Positions 8,643 through 17,569 of a DNA stretch of 25,000 bases are shown piece by piece. Each line of letters opens with the position of its first letter. Position 1 is the first letter of the stretch. Origin of the DNA: Prorocentrum cordatum (taxonomy: Eukaryota; Sar; Dinophyceae; Prorocentrales; Prorocentraceae); contig CAUYUJ010003581.1 of the NCBI GenBank assembly GCA_963575745.1, forward strand, positions 118,798-143,797, given 5' to 3'. The position numbers were made by a program, and so were the translations under genes. Under the pieces are notes generated by a model. It was not told the origin of the DNA. It saw nothing but the letters and a program-made list of their open reading frames with translations, and did no database searches.

Positions 8643-9240
8643 AGCCTGCCGGTCGCTCTGGCCGCCGTGCCGCCACCGATACCTGCGTGGAAATAGCTAG
8701 AGGGCTGAAAATCCACCCCGATAATCACCACCTCGACACGCGAAGCCGTTCAGCAAACGCACCCAAAGAAGGAATCAAACAGGGCAGGGCTGTTTAATAA
8801 ACGCCCAGATCCGTTCCGTAAACGCCAACTGTCCGGTCCGGGTGGCCTTTCCTCCCCTGCACAGCGGGCAACGGCGAAAACGGTGATGGCGACCGTGACG
8901 GCCGCGAAGGCGACGGCGACCTGTCACAGCGAGGCTGCCGACGACGCTGGAGGGAAGGCCGCGGGCACCATGGCAGGTCGAAGGTCCTCGAGAGGGAGTC
9001 CAGCGTGGAGCGCAGCTCGGAGCCTCTGCCCAGGCGGCGCGGGCCGGGGCCCTCCAGCCAAGTCCCGCCTTGAGAGAGGCAACAAGCCCTCTTCCCCGAC
9101 GTGTTTTTATGCTTGTTTTTGGTTTTCCTGCAGTCCTCAGGAGGCCTAACGATGTTAACATCACGCTTAGCCGCGAAGGCCAGTTCCTACCGAGACGATG
9201 CTTGCTGCACGCTTGAGCGCTTGTGCGCTTCCCCGACGCT
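8643..9240. other. No recognisable gene
   Basis: Mixed GC-rich DNA. CGTTCMGYAAACGC-like words occur at about 8748-8761 and 8812-8825. The 88-codon plus frame at 8883-9149 and the 129-codon minus frame at 8775-9164 overlap each other and show no domain. Confidence 0.4.
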
Positions 9241-9244
9241 GTAA

Positions 9245-9340
9245 CTTCTTCGTGGCGTCAACCCCCAAGGACGTCGACCACTTCCCCGGGACAGATTCTC
9301 ATCCCGAGCCGTTATTTAACGGTCCCAAGGCTGGGGCACG
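9245..9340 (+). repeat. Dispersed repeat family A, copy 1
   Basis: This is one of five related segments. The shared order is ACGTCGACC-like, then a TTCCCCGGGAC-like block, then TTCTCATCCCGAGYCGTT, then ACGGTCCC. It matches 12595-12711 (inverse) and 11930-12036 best. Identity across copies is uneven, highest around the CATCCCGAG and GACGGTCCC words. Confidence 0.7.
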
Positions 9341-9955
9341 AGGCCGAAAACTGCAAGAACCTGCCTTCGCGATTCGTGCTGCGTCGCCCCGGTCTCATGG
9401 AAGGGTGGGCTTTGCAGCCTGGGTCGCCCAGCTTCGCGCTCCACCTCGAGGCGCGGCGCTCGGTTGTCTCCGCGGCCTCCCGCCGCGGCACTGCAGCAGC
9501 AGAGCGACGCGCGAATCCCAGCTATCTGCGCGCCCCCGCGGCCCCGCGCTGCGATGGTCGCGGAGCGAACAACAGCGGAGAAGATGCGCACGATGTCGTA
9601 AGACTTCGCACTGCCCGATGCTGGGCCTGAGCAGGTTCCAGGCTGGATGGTGCTACCCGCCAGGCCTTCGCGAACAGGTGAGAAACCCTCGGGCGCGCCA
9701 AATCGGAAAACGAGGGGACGACGAGGCAGAACGAGGTGGAGGCCGAACACGGCGACGACGCGACAGAGAGCGAGGGCGTGGCCTGCGAACCCCCACGGCA
9801 GCCGGCCCCGTGCTGGGCCCTGGACTTCCCCGCCGCTCCTCGTCGCCACCGCGCCCGGGCGCCACGCCGACCCCCCCAACCACCCGCGGCGGCCGGCAGC
9901 GAGGCCGAGGCCTCACGGGGACGGCGACGGTGCCGAGGACGATGACTACCTACCA
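9341..9955. other. GC-rich stretch without a recognisable gene
   Basis: Long overlapping open frames on both strands (9198-10226 plus, 9522-10529 minus, 9316-9879 minus) are Arg/Pro/Ala-rich and mutually exclusive. None shows a recognisable domain. High GC makes stop codons rare, so length alone is not evidence of coding. Confidence 0.4.
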
Positions 9956-9960
9956 GACAA

Positions 9961-10092
9961 CCCCAACCCAACCCGAAGACTCGAATTTCGGGTTGGGGGG
10001 GGTACGGGCTCCATACGTGTTTTTTCAATGTTCCCCGACCCCCCCCCCACTGGAAATGGAGGGCAAGTTGAGGCCTTCGGGTTGGGTTGGGG
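9961..10092. repeat. Inverted repeat with perfect 18-bp arms
   Basis: CCCCAACCCAACCCGAAG at 9961-9978 is exactly complementary to CTTCGGGTTGGGTTGGGG at 10075-10092. Weaker pairing continues inward for about 10 bp, and the interior carries G8 and C11 runs that can also pair. GGTGCCGAGGACGA occurs as a direct repeat just outside on both sides (about 9929 and 10104), like a duplication flanking the unit. Confidence 0.8.
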
Positions 10093-10296
10093 CGGTTTGG
10101 TGGGTGCCGAGGACGAGCCTGGAAGGGGGGAGGACGGGACGCACAGAGACATGCTGGTGCTCTCGATGTCCTCCTTGGAGGCCCCCGTCCGACCCGAACA
10201 CACATAGTACACCCATCTTGTCGTAGATCGTTTCGGGAGCGGTGTGGCCAGAAAGCGCCCGTCACGACGCGTACACAAGAAGATTTCTCGGTGCGC

Positions 10297-10323
10297 GCGT
10301 CGCCCCTGGGGGGGGGGCGACGC
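10297..10323. repeat. Perfect 10-bp stem-loop
   Basis: GCGTCGCCCC and GGGGCGACGC pair perfectly around a G-rich loop of seven bases, within a run of ten G. Its role is unknown. The words ACACATAGTA flank the area at about 10200 and 10325. Confidence 0.7.
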
Positions 10324-10524
10324 ACACATAGTAGTGTGCTCGGGCGCCGCCGAGAGGAACGCACCCGTGAGGTGAACCAGACCAGAAGACAAACGACACC
10401 ACCCCACCTACGGCCCCCACGGGCAGTAGCACATACCACGAACTCCGGCTCGGGCTCTTGCGTGGTAGCTATACGCCGCGGCCCCCGATGGGCCGCAGCG
10501 CAACATGGAGGGCCGTAGACGTCG

Positions 10525-10627
10525 TTCATTTCTAATCGTGCTCATTTCTAACTGCGCTCGTTTCTGATTATTAATGGCCCCCTGGTGGCCAGGGAGAGGC
10601 CCAGGATAAAACGATTAGAAACGAAAG
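10525..10627. repeat. Three 16-bp direct repeats plus an inverted copy
   Basis: TTCATTTCTAATCGTG, CTCATTTCTAACTGCG and CTCGTTTCTGATTATT lie head to tail at 10525-10572. CGATTAGAAACGAAAG at 10612-10627 is the inverse of the same motif, so the segment can fold with about 40 bp between the arms. The GGCCCCCTGGTGGCCAGGG between them is itself a partial palindrome. Confidence 0.7.
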
Positions 10628-10849
10628 GATCTTGGCCCCCGAAAAATCAAAGAACTTCCGAAGAGTTACACATGAACAGTGTGCAGGTGGGGACTGTCTT
10701 TGGACTTCCGGGGGACTATTTTTTAACTATTTTTGGGGCATTGGTGGGGCATCTCTGGGGTATTTCTACTTTTTCGCCCCCCCACACACACACACAACAA
10801 AAAAACGGTAGGGGGACGTGCCCATCTTGACCGTATAAAACAAAGCTAA

Positions 10850-10978
10850 GATCGGGATAGATCGCTCCAGAGCGTTCCGGAGCGCTCTCAGAGCGTTCCG
10901 GAACGCTCTGGAGCGGCCGCGGCGCCCAATACATCCTCCAAACCCGCCGATTCTCAGAGATTTCGAGTTATCCCGATC
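10850..10978. repeat. Foldback with GATCGGGATA inverted termini
   Basis: GATCGGGATA (10850-10859) and TATCCCGATC (10969-10978) are perfect inverted repeats around the central palindrome at 10863-10915. A second TCCCGATCTT word follows at about 10988. A TATAAAA word lies just upstream (about 10834). The size and layout fit a very small MITE-like element. Confidence 0.65.
10863..10915. repeat. 53-bp near-perfect palindrome
   Basis: The left arm of 26 bp (10863-10888, starting CGCTCCAGAGCGTTCCGG) and the right arm of 26 bp (10890-10915) are complementary except at one position, with a single C at the centre. Each arm contains smaller palindromes (TTCCGGAA and AGCGCT types). Cruciform or hairpin formation is expected. 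Confidence 0.9.
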
Positions 10979-11204
10979 CGATTTTGTCCCGATCTTCGCG
11001 TCGTTTTACCGTAGGTGGGGCGGTGTCGTTTGCTTCTCTGTGGGTCGGCGCGCGAGGCGCAGGACGACCCAGCTACCCCGGAGCTCGTGGGCGGCCCACG
11101 GCACCCAGGGCTTGGCGGCGCGCAGCGCGGGGCCACCCTGGGCTTGGCTCAGGTCGGGCGTGTCCCCCTGCAGGCGGCTTCTGGGGCGAAAGAGTTATGT
11201 CACC

Positions 11205-11580
11205 CCCCTTTAACAATAATAGTCATAATCTAATCATAGCCATAATCATAATCACAAGCATACTCAGAATCATAATCATAATCATAATCACAATCATAAT
11301 CATACTCATAATCATAATCATAAATCACAATGATAATAAGAAGAAGAAGAAGAAGAAGAACAAAATGATAATAATAATAATAATAGTACTAAGAAAAACA
11401 ATAATAATGATAGCCATGATAATAATATTATATTTTATACAAAAAATAACAATAATAACTATAATAATAATAATAATTTAAATATTACACAAAAAAACGA
11501 ATACGAATAAAGATAATACAAATAATAGGATCAATAAGAATAACAATAATAACCACAATAACAAATAACACAATAGTCGA
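11205..11580. repeat. AT-rich compound microsatellite
   Basis: An (ATAATC)n hexamer run with ATAATCAC and CATACTC variants (about 11215-11335) is followed by (AAG)n (about 11338-11360), (ATA)n and irregular AATAACAATA sequence. A long Ile-rich open frame (10984-11481 plus) is produced by the repeat and is not a gene. The change from about 70% GC to strongly AT-rich is abrupt at about 11205. Confidence 0.85.
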
Positions 11581-11629
11581 AAAATACTCCAAACAAAAAT
11601 CGTCCCCAGACCATGTTTGGACTCTTTTT

Positions 11630-11661
11630 GAATATTCCTCCTGTAGTGGGACAGGCCCGAC
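11630..11661 (+). repeat. Short dispersed repeat, copy 2
   Basis: It matches 2441-2472 at 29 of 32 positions. As with copy 1, it sits at the junction between AT-rich and GC-rich DNA, here at the right end of the AT-rich microsatellite block. Confidence 0.65.
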
Positions 11662-11929
11662 TCAACCTTGGGCCCCTGATGATCACACACGGGGGACTAT
11701 AAAATTCTGGGTTCGGGGGGGGATTATATATTCATCGTCCCTGGATCATTAACTCTCAGGTCTGGTCGTAAAGGGGGGGGTCTGCTTTATGGTCTGGGGC
11801 ATGCGGTCAGGGGGAGGGGGAAGGTTCTTCAGGAGGAGGCCGCTTGAGGCTGCTTCTAAGAAGCCTCCCCGCTGAGGAGCCTAAAAGGCACGGCAGCGGG
11901 CCCCTCTCCAGACATGCAACGTCCTCATT

Positions 11930-12036
11930 TTTCCGATACGGGGTCCCCGGAAGTCCCGGCCCTTTCCCCAGGACGGGTTCTTCGTCCCGAGTCGTTTTCT
12001 GACGGTCCCGCGGCCCCGCGAGGGCCCCCCGAGGCC
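11930..12036 (+). repeat. Dispersed repeat family A, copy 2
   Basis: The order of shared words is TTTCCCCAGGACGGGTTCTT, then CGTCCCGAGTCGTTTTCTGA, then CGGTCCCGCGG, then GAGGGCCCCCCGAGGCC. This is the clearest copy for the right-hand half of the family. Confidence 0.75.
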
Positions 12037-12227
12037 GATTTTGTTGCGACGGGATCCCGTCTGGGTCTCCCCCTCCACCTCGGACGCCCGGGCGGCGGGC
12101 GCCGCGGGCCTGGGCGAGGCAGCTGCCTCTCCTCGATCTGCACCTCCGAGTCCCCGCCGCCCGCGCCGCCTCGCCCGAGAGGGGGGGGGTGAACGGTTTC
12201 CCCCGGGGCCGTAGGCGGCCCGACGGG

Positions 12228-12475
12228 AGGGCGAGGAGGAGGAGGGGGAGGAGGAGGAGGAGGAGGAGGAGGGAGGAGGAGGAAGGGAGGAGGAGGAGTA
12301 GAGGAAGGAGGAAGGGGAGGAGGAGGAGGAGGGGGAGGAGGAGGGGGGGAGAGGAGGAGGAGGAGGAGGAGGGAGGAGGAAGAGGGGAGAGGAGGGAGGG
12401 AGAGAGGAGGGAGAGGAGGAGGCGAGGAGGAGAGGAGAGGAGGAGGAGGAGGAGGGGGAAGAGGAGGACGGGTCG
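12228..12475 (+). repeat. (GGA)n purine tract
   Basis: About 250 bp of GGAGGAGGA with AGGGGA, GAGA and GGAAG interruptions. The open frames across it (12189-12527 plus, 11881-12534 minus) are repeat translations. Confidence 0.9.
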
Positions 12476-12594
12476 CCTAAACCATTCGGAGAAACCCTCC
12501 AGGGGGGGGGGGAGGCCGAGCGGGTGACCGGCAAGAGAGGTCAGACCCCCTCGCGCTGTGAAAAAAACACGACGGGAAGTTTTTCGCTATGTTC

Positions 12595-12711
12595 GGCCTC
12601 CGGGGGCCCTCACCGGGCCCTGGGAGCGTCAAAAAACGACTCAGGATGAAAAACCGGTGACGGGGAAGGGGTCCAGACCTCTGGGGGTCGACGTTATGAA
12701 AAAATCACGAC
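12595..12711 (-). repeat. Dispersed repeat family A, copy 3 (inverted)
   Basis: Read on the minus strand it gives ATTTTTTCATAACGTCGACC, then CCCAGAGGTCTGGACCCC, then TTTTTCATCCTGAGTCGTTT, then GACGCTCCCAGGGCCCGGTG. It shares CCAGAGGTCTGGACCC exactly with copy 4, and its right half with copies 1 and 2. It is the only inverted copy in the window. Confidence 0.75.
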
Positions 12712-13261
12712 GTCCGGGGTCTGGGAGGTCAGATGCTCCCGGCTGCCCAGATGCGCAGCACGCGACCTGGCGCGTCGACACGCAGCTCAGCACGCAGACT
12801 GCACGCGTGGGCCTGGCGCGACACGTTCGCCCGAGCGCGGGCCAACACGTGCGTGAGACGTGCCGGACACGGAGCGTGCTGCGTTTCAACACGCGCGTAT
12901 CAGGACAGCGAGACGGATGCTCGCTCCGGGGGCCTTCCCATGGGACCATGGCCACCCAGATCGTCCGCTACCGAAAAAACGTCCAGAAACGCTCTGGACG
13001 AAGCGGTCGCGACCGAGGTTCAGCCCCCGGCCGAGAACTCCGGCAACGAGCGAGCCGTCGACGTCGTCGAAGCCCTCGCTCGGACCCGGATGCGCCTGCT
13101 CTTCGTTACAGACATTCGACCCCCCCAATCGCGGCCTGAATGTGTCGCGACCGGATTCCGTTACAGAAATGTTCTGGCCGCGGATGACGAAGGCAGATCG
13201 CGGCGAGCCAGGGGGAAGCAAGAAGAGGAGGAGGAGGCCTTCGCAGACAGCGGCGGGGCTC
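12712..13261. other. GC-rich stretch without a recognisable gene
   Basis: The 450-codon plus frame at 12733-14085 crosses this stretch and continues through two repeat blocks, and a 159-codon minus frame overlaps it. No domain is recognisable in either. TTCGTTACAGACATTC and TTCCGTTACAGAAATGTTC (about 13102 and 13159) form a weak direct repeat. Confidence 0.4.
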
Positions 13262-13376
13262 CTCAGCAGCCCTCCGGCCTGCTGAAAAAATGTTATGCGC
13301 CTTCGGGGAAGGCTAAGAACATTTCTTGGAAGGCCCGAGGCCTTCCGAGCCTTCTGAGAAGGCACGCCCCTTCAGG
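13262..13376 (-). repeat. Dispersed repeat family B, copy 3 (inverted)
   Basis: On the minus strand it reads collinearly with 4033-4146, starting with 27 of 28 identical bases around GCCTTCTCAGAAGGCTCGGA and continuing through AGCCTTCCCCGAAGG. It ends next to a (GATGAG)n run. Confidence 0.75.
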
Positions 13377-13383
13377 AGGAAAC

Positions 13384-13505
13384 GATGAGGATGAGGATGA
13401 GGACGAGGATAAGGATGAGGATGAGGATGAGGACGATGAGGAGCAGGAGCAGGAGGATCGAGGAGTAAGATCGAGGATCGAGGAGGATCGAGGATCGAGG
13501 ACGAG
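13384..13505 (+). repeat. (GATGAG)n and (GATCGAG)n short repeats
   Basis: A hexamer run of GATGAG with GACGAG and GATAAG variants (13384-13445) is followed by GAGCAG and then several GATCGAG units up to about 13500. Confidence 0.85.
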
Positions 13506-13740
13506 GAGGAGGACTCACTTCCCCCCCAGGCCCGCCGCCGAGCAGAAGGCCCATGACCATGACCAGAACAAGGAGGAGGGGGCGATCCGATCTCGGTCAG
13601 GGCTCTTCCTTGAAGGGAGAATGCCCGATCACCCCAAGGGGACCCCCGTTCCTCGTTGGTGCGGCGAGGCCCTCTCGCCAGACCAAAAAAGCAGTTTGGG
13701 GAACCCTCGCCGCGAGGGTTCCCAGAGCTCCGACGCCGCA

Positions 13741-13847
13741 CTTTTCCACGACGTCGGCCTCCAGAGGTCTGGACCCTTCTCACGGGACCGGCTTCTCATC
13801 ATGGACTGCTCCTGGAAAGTCCCGAGGCCCGCTGAGGGCCCCGGGAG
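13741..13847 (+). repeat. Dispersed repeat family A, copy 4
   Basis: It shares GACGTCGGCCTCCAGAGGTC, TGGACCCTTC, GGGACCGGCTTCTCATC and GCTGAGGGCCCC with the other copies, best with inverted copy 3. A (TCC)n tract starts about 40 bp downstream. Confidence 0.7.
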
Positions 13848-13884
13848 ATCGAAAACGGCGCAGGAGCCTCCGCCGCCACACAGC

Positions 13885-14080
13885 CTCCTCCTCCTCCTCC
13901 TCCTCAGCCTCCTCCTCCTCCTCCTCCTCCTCCTCCTCCTCCTCCTCCTCCTCCTCCTCCTCCTCCTCCTCCTCCTCCTCCGCCGCTCCTCCGCCTCCTC
14001 CTCCTCCTCCTCCTCCGCCTCCTCCTCCTCCTCATCCGCCTCCTCTTCCTCCTCCTCCTCGTCCTCCTCCTCCTCCCGCC
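13885..14080 (+). repeat. (TCC)n microsatellite
   Basis: About 195 bp of TCC repeats with scattered GCC, TCA and CGT variants. Open frames across it on both strands are repeat translations. Confidence 0.9.
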
Positions 14081-14182
14081 GATAGCTTCCTCGACGGGAG
14101 CAGGTGGTCTGGGCTCGTGCTGAAGTCCTTCCTGGAGCCATTCGCTCCACCTGTGCGTCGATGCTGCGACGAGCTCCCCGCC

Positions 14183-14255
14183 GACTTGAGCCAAAGCTGA
14201 GTCTAAGCTGAGTCGGGCTAAAGCCGAGCGAACTGGAGTCGAGCTAGAATCGAAC
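14183..14255 (+). repeat. Small minisatellite, AGCTGAGTC-type unit
   Basis: Degenerate units such as AAGCTGAGTCTAAGCTGAGT, then CGGGCTAAAGCCGAG and GGAGTCGAGCTAGAATCGA, repeat over about 70 bp. Confidence 0.6.
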
Positions 14256-14730
14256 AGATCCGTCAGGTGGTCCACAGGACACAGAGGAACAAACAAAAAC
14301 CGACTGATAAGCCATCGGAGCTCCGCGGGAAGCCGCGAAAACTTCTGTTGATGCTGGGGTTTCTTCCTTGGGGGAAGGCCCCCGAAACGAACATGCGGGT
14401 CTCAATCATATGCACCACCACCACCCCATACCCTTCTCTTCCTCTCCTCTCCTGGGAGAGGGAGAGAATGAAGGATGTGGTGGTGGCGTATATTTCTAGG
14501 CCCCGTTGAACATCTAAGCTGAGAGTCAGGCCCCGCGTCTCCCCTGGCCTCTCCAGGGAGCCGCGTAGGCGGTTGCACGCTCGCCAGGTGCGGGAAACCC
14601 GCATCCGCCCCCTGCTTTTGCTGCTGCTGCAGGGGGTGGGGAGGTCGGGCCCCTCCCCCTCTGCCCCTTCCTCCTCACTCCTCTTTGCCTCCCTCCCGCC
14701 TCCCTCCTCCCGCCTCTCTTCCCCAAGCCC
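14256..14730. other. No recognisable gene
   Basis: Mixed DNA with a short CACCACCACC run near 14411 and a pyrimidine-rich end (about 14655-14722). The 200-codon minus frame at 14263-14865 shows no domain and crosses a dispersed repeat copy. Confidence 0.4.
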
Positions 14731-14835
14731 CGAGTTCACATCGTGGACCCCCACAGGTCTCGGCCCATTCCTGGGGACGCCTTTTTCATCCTGGTCTGAT
14801 GTTTGGCGGCACCACGGCCCAGCGAGGGTACCTGG
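14731..14835 (+). repeat. Dispersed repeat family A, copy 5
   Basis: It reads TCACATCGTGGACCCCCACA, then GGTCTCGGCCC, then TTCCTGGGGACGCCTTTTTC and ATCCTGGTCTGATGTTTGGC, then GGCCCAGCGAGGG. It is the most diverged copy but collinear with copy 3. It ends about 30 bp before the AT-rich block. Confidence 0.6.
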
Positions 14836-14867
14836 AAGCCAAAGACCAAAACCGTGCAGTCGCATCC

Positions 14868-16852
14868 CATAGATTACATCGCAATAGAATTTAATGTAAT
14901 GCCATATCGTCTATTGTGACATAACTCAGCCTGACAAAATTTACTGTGATCTAGTACAACGTAACGTAAAATAATACAATATGACATTATGTCATATCAC
15001 ATGCTGGAATATACCACAACTCGCAACGTTGAGACTCACATGAAATCACACAACCGGAGTATCATACGATGCGTCTGGATATATATATATATATATGTAT
15101 TTACGTACAGATACGGAACCTACTGATTTTGTTCCATTCGTAAATATAAATATCAAACTGAAACCTGCATGATATCATGTAAAATACGGCCGGTTGTAGA
15201 ATTTACGGCACCGCAATATACGATATCTAACCTGATAAACGCTGACGTTGTGAAATAGAATATACTAGAATGGAAAGTAATATTCCATGAGAGGATACAG
15301 CATAAAACTACAATAGTGTATAAGAACATCTGGCATAATGCAATATGATATGGCAAAATCTGACAACACACCATACACGATTACATGATATAATATTACA
15401 CGCCACCGTACGACACAACATTAGAAAAAGACAAGAAAACAATGTACTATGACATGATGTGGTATAACAAGTTCTTATATAACAGGATTTATTGCAGTTA
15501 CATGTACAATGACAAAAGAAAATACTGCATACTAGGGCCATACAGACTGTGAGCCTATAGAATACAAGATAATGATAAGCACGATCTGGCAATCCAAATG
15601 CGGAACGCACTACACTATAGTACGACGCAACACACTTCAATACATCAGCATATGCAATAGCATACCATCGTACGATATGGAAGAATAAAATACGCGACCC
15701 TCGCATACCATGTGAGGCAAAAGAGAATACGGCATAGTACGATAGCATAGTTTCTGAAAGGGTATGATATAACACGCTATCTTAGGGTTTGACATACGAT
15801 AAACCTGTACAATGGTATAATCTGAAATAGCAAAGTATGGCGCATTTCAAAACAATCTACCATACTATAGGATAAACTATAATGTAGAAAGGGGATGCAT
15901 TGTGAAATCTATTACAATCTGAGATGACTAGGCATGCAATGGCAGTGTATATACTGATGGCATATGATACGGTATACCATGGTTCAATACCAAATACAAT
16001 AATTCGATGGAATGCAAATACGCTGTGGGAATATAACATATTACGGAATGCTACGAAATGAAACAGTACAGCAATTATGCCATATGAGATAATAGTGTGC
16101 TGCGTACTGCTGCGGCGCATTGTAATACATGGCACAGTATGTTCCAAGCCATTCAGAAATACAAATCACCTCATATTACAATACGATAACAATAAAACAG
16201 TACAACATCATAAAAAGAGCATGTGATACGTTGGTGCTACTGCAGGACAATATGACTACGATAACACAGAATAACTGACGAATTTGCTATATGATCTTGT
16301 GCAAACAAAAACGACACAATCCGATATACGATGCTATATTACCACAATCTACCACGTGGTGGTATGATATAGAAAAATAACGCTATGTTGCATGATGTGG
16401 TGGCGTTGCATATTACATAGAATACGCCCAATGAAAATATAATGGAATGGTATGCTATGTTAAGACATACCACTTCCTCATAAAACACCAGCTGGTATAT
16501 GTATAACACAATAAAATATTAACCGTTACATACCAACAGAACACATCATAAATTAGCAAGAATACAATCACATAAAATAGAACATGGCATACGTTAATAA
16601 AGTGGATGAGAATGTACGACAATCTGGTGTATCTTAAACTGTATACCACAATATGATATGATAGCATGTGACAGATTATACACATACGAAGGTGAAGAAA
16701 ATATGTACTGACATAGTTATTAAAACATACAGTATACATTTTAACGACATACTGAATTCGATCTAGCACACCATGATGCAATGCACCAACTGTGGATTAC
16801 TATACACAAACATATACATTTATGTATATATATATACATATATATATATCTC
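14868..16852. repeat. AT-rich block with decayed 5-bp periodicity
   Basis: About 2 kb of AT-rich DNA starts and stops abruptly within GC-rich surroundings. Read in fives, many stretches stay in phase, for example AATAG AATTT AATGT and ATGGC AGTGT ATATA, with A or AT favoured at the same position of each unit. Short (AT)n runs occur at about 15080-15097 and at the right edge (about 16824-16851). Minus-strand open frames of 73-155 codons are Tyr/Cys/His/Ile-rich and show no known domain. I read it as an ancient pentanucleotide satellite. Organelle DNA was considered and not supported. Confidence 0.7.
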
Positions 16853-17332
16853 ACGACCGGGGGGGAAGTCGGGATCCCTCCCTCAACCCGTTTCGGGCGC
16901 TAGCAGGACTGGGTTGAGTGGACCCTCGTTCATGAGTGATGTGTGCTAAAAGACCCCTTCCCCTTCCCCCTCCACATACCAGAACTGCCCACACCCGAAG
17001 ATTCGGGACACAATCACTGACCAGCTTCCCTTGCACAGGGTCCTGGCTACACCAGGCCCTCCTCATCGCGCGTGTGATGCGCACCAAGTCCTTGAACGTC
17101 TCGAAGACTAGCGCCGCAGCTGGGCGCGAACGATGGGGACGAGAGCCTCCGCCTCGCCTCAGAACGAAGGCCTGCCAAGAAGAGCCCGTCTGGCCCTGAA
17201 TTTGGTGCACGCGAGACAAGACGTGATCGGGACCTCAAAACGAGCATGACAGGGCTCAAGCTCATCCCTCCTCCCTCCCGGCTACCGCCGCCACCTGGCC
17301 CCCGCCCGGCCGCCGCTGCCTGGCGTGGGGCC
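16853..17332. other. GC-rich stretch without a recognisable gene
   Basis: Mixed DNA follows the AT-rich block. Open frames at 16851-17219 minus and 16936-17199 plus overlap and have no recognisable domain. Confidence 0.4.
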
Positions 17333-17444
17333 AGGCCCAGTCCCAAGCCCTGGGCCCAAGTCCTGGCAGGCGCCGCCCCAGCCCCCCTGGGGCAAGGCCC
17401 AGTCCCAGTCCAACCAAACCCTGGGCCCGAATCATGGCAGGTGC
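17333..17444 (+). repeat. Tandem duplication of about 45-50 bp
   Basis: AGGCCCAGTCCCA, CCCTGGGCCC and TGGCAGGYGCC occur in the same order at 17333-17374 and 17394-17444. The second copy has about 8 extra bases (a CCAACCAAA segment). Confidence 0.75.
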
Positions 17445-17569
17445 CTACTTGCGGCCAAGGCGGCGGCCCCGGCGGCACGCCATCCCCTGCAAGCGGATAA
17501 GCGTCGCTCCGCTCCGCAGGGCGGGGGGCCCGTAAAGGTTCGGGAAGTGAACGCATGGGGACCGCGAAG

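Larger units (their letters stand above)
10390..11032. mobile_element. Candidate non-coding element bounded by 24-bp inverted repeats
   Basis: The 24 bp at 10390-10413 (starting CAAACGACACC and ending CCCCACCTACGG) and the 24 bp at 11009-11032 are inverted copies with one mismatch. They enclose about 600 bp that includes a triplicated 16-bp motif, a TATAAAA word and a nested foldback with its own short inverted repeats. No transposase is encoded. This fits a MITE-like element or one element inside another. No flanking target duplication was identified, so the mobile-element call is an inference. Confidence 0.45.

Noticed and set aside
9198-10529. Long opposing frames of 342 (plus) and 335 (minus) codons
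   Set aside because: High GC explains the lack of stops. The frames conflict, are Arg/Pro-rich and cross inverted repeats and G/C homopolymers.
10834-10840. TATAAAA as a promoter
   Set aside because: There is no recognisable gene downstream, and TATA boxes are not typical of dinoflagellate promoters. Kept only as a landmark.
12733-14085. 450-codon plus-strand open frame
   Set aside because: It runs through copies of dispersed repeat families A and B, a GATGAG run and a TCC tract. No domain is recognisable and overlapping minus-strand frames are also long.
14185-14195. CTTGAGCCAAA, complement of the last 11 bases of the spliced leader
   Set aside because: It lies inside an AGCTGAGTC-type minisatellite that generates such words, and the rest of the leader is absent.
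14868-16852. Organelle-derived insertion or AT-rich genes on the minus strand
   Set aside because: The open frames lack any recognisable organelle protein, no tRNA or rRNA was found, and the 5-bp periodicity explains the composition.
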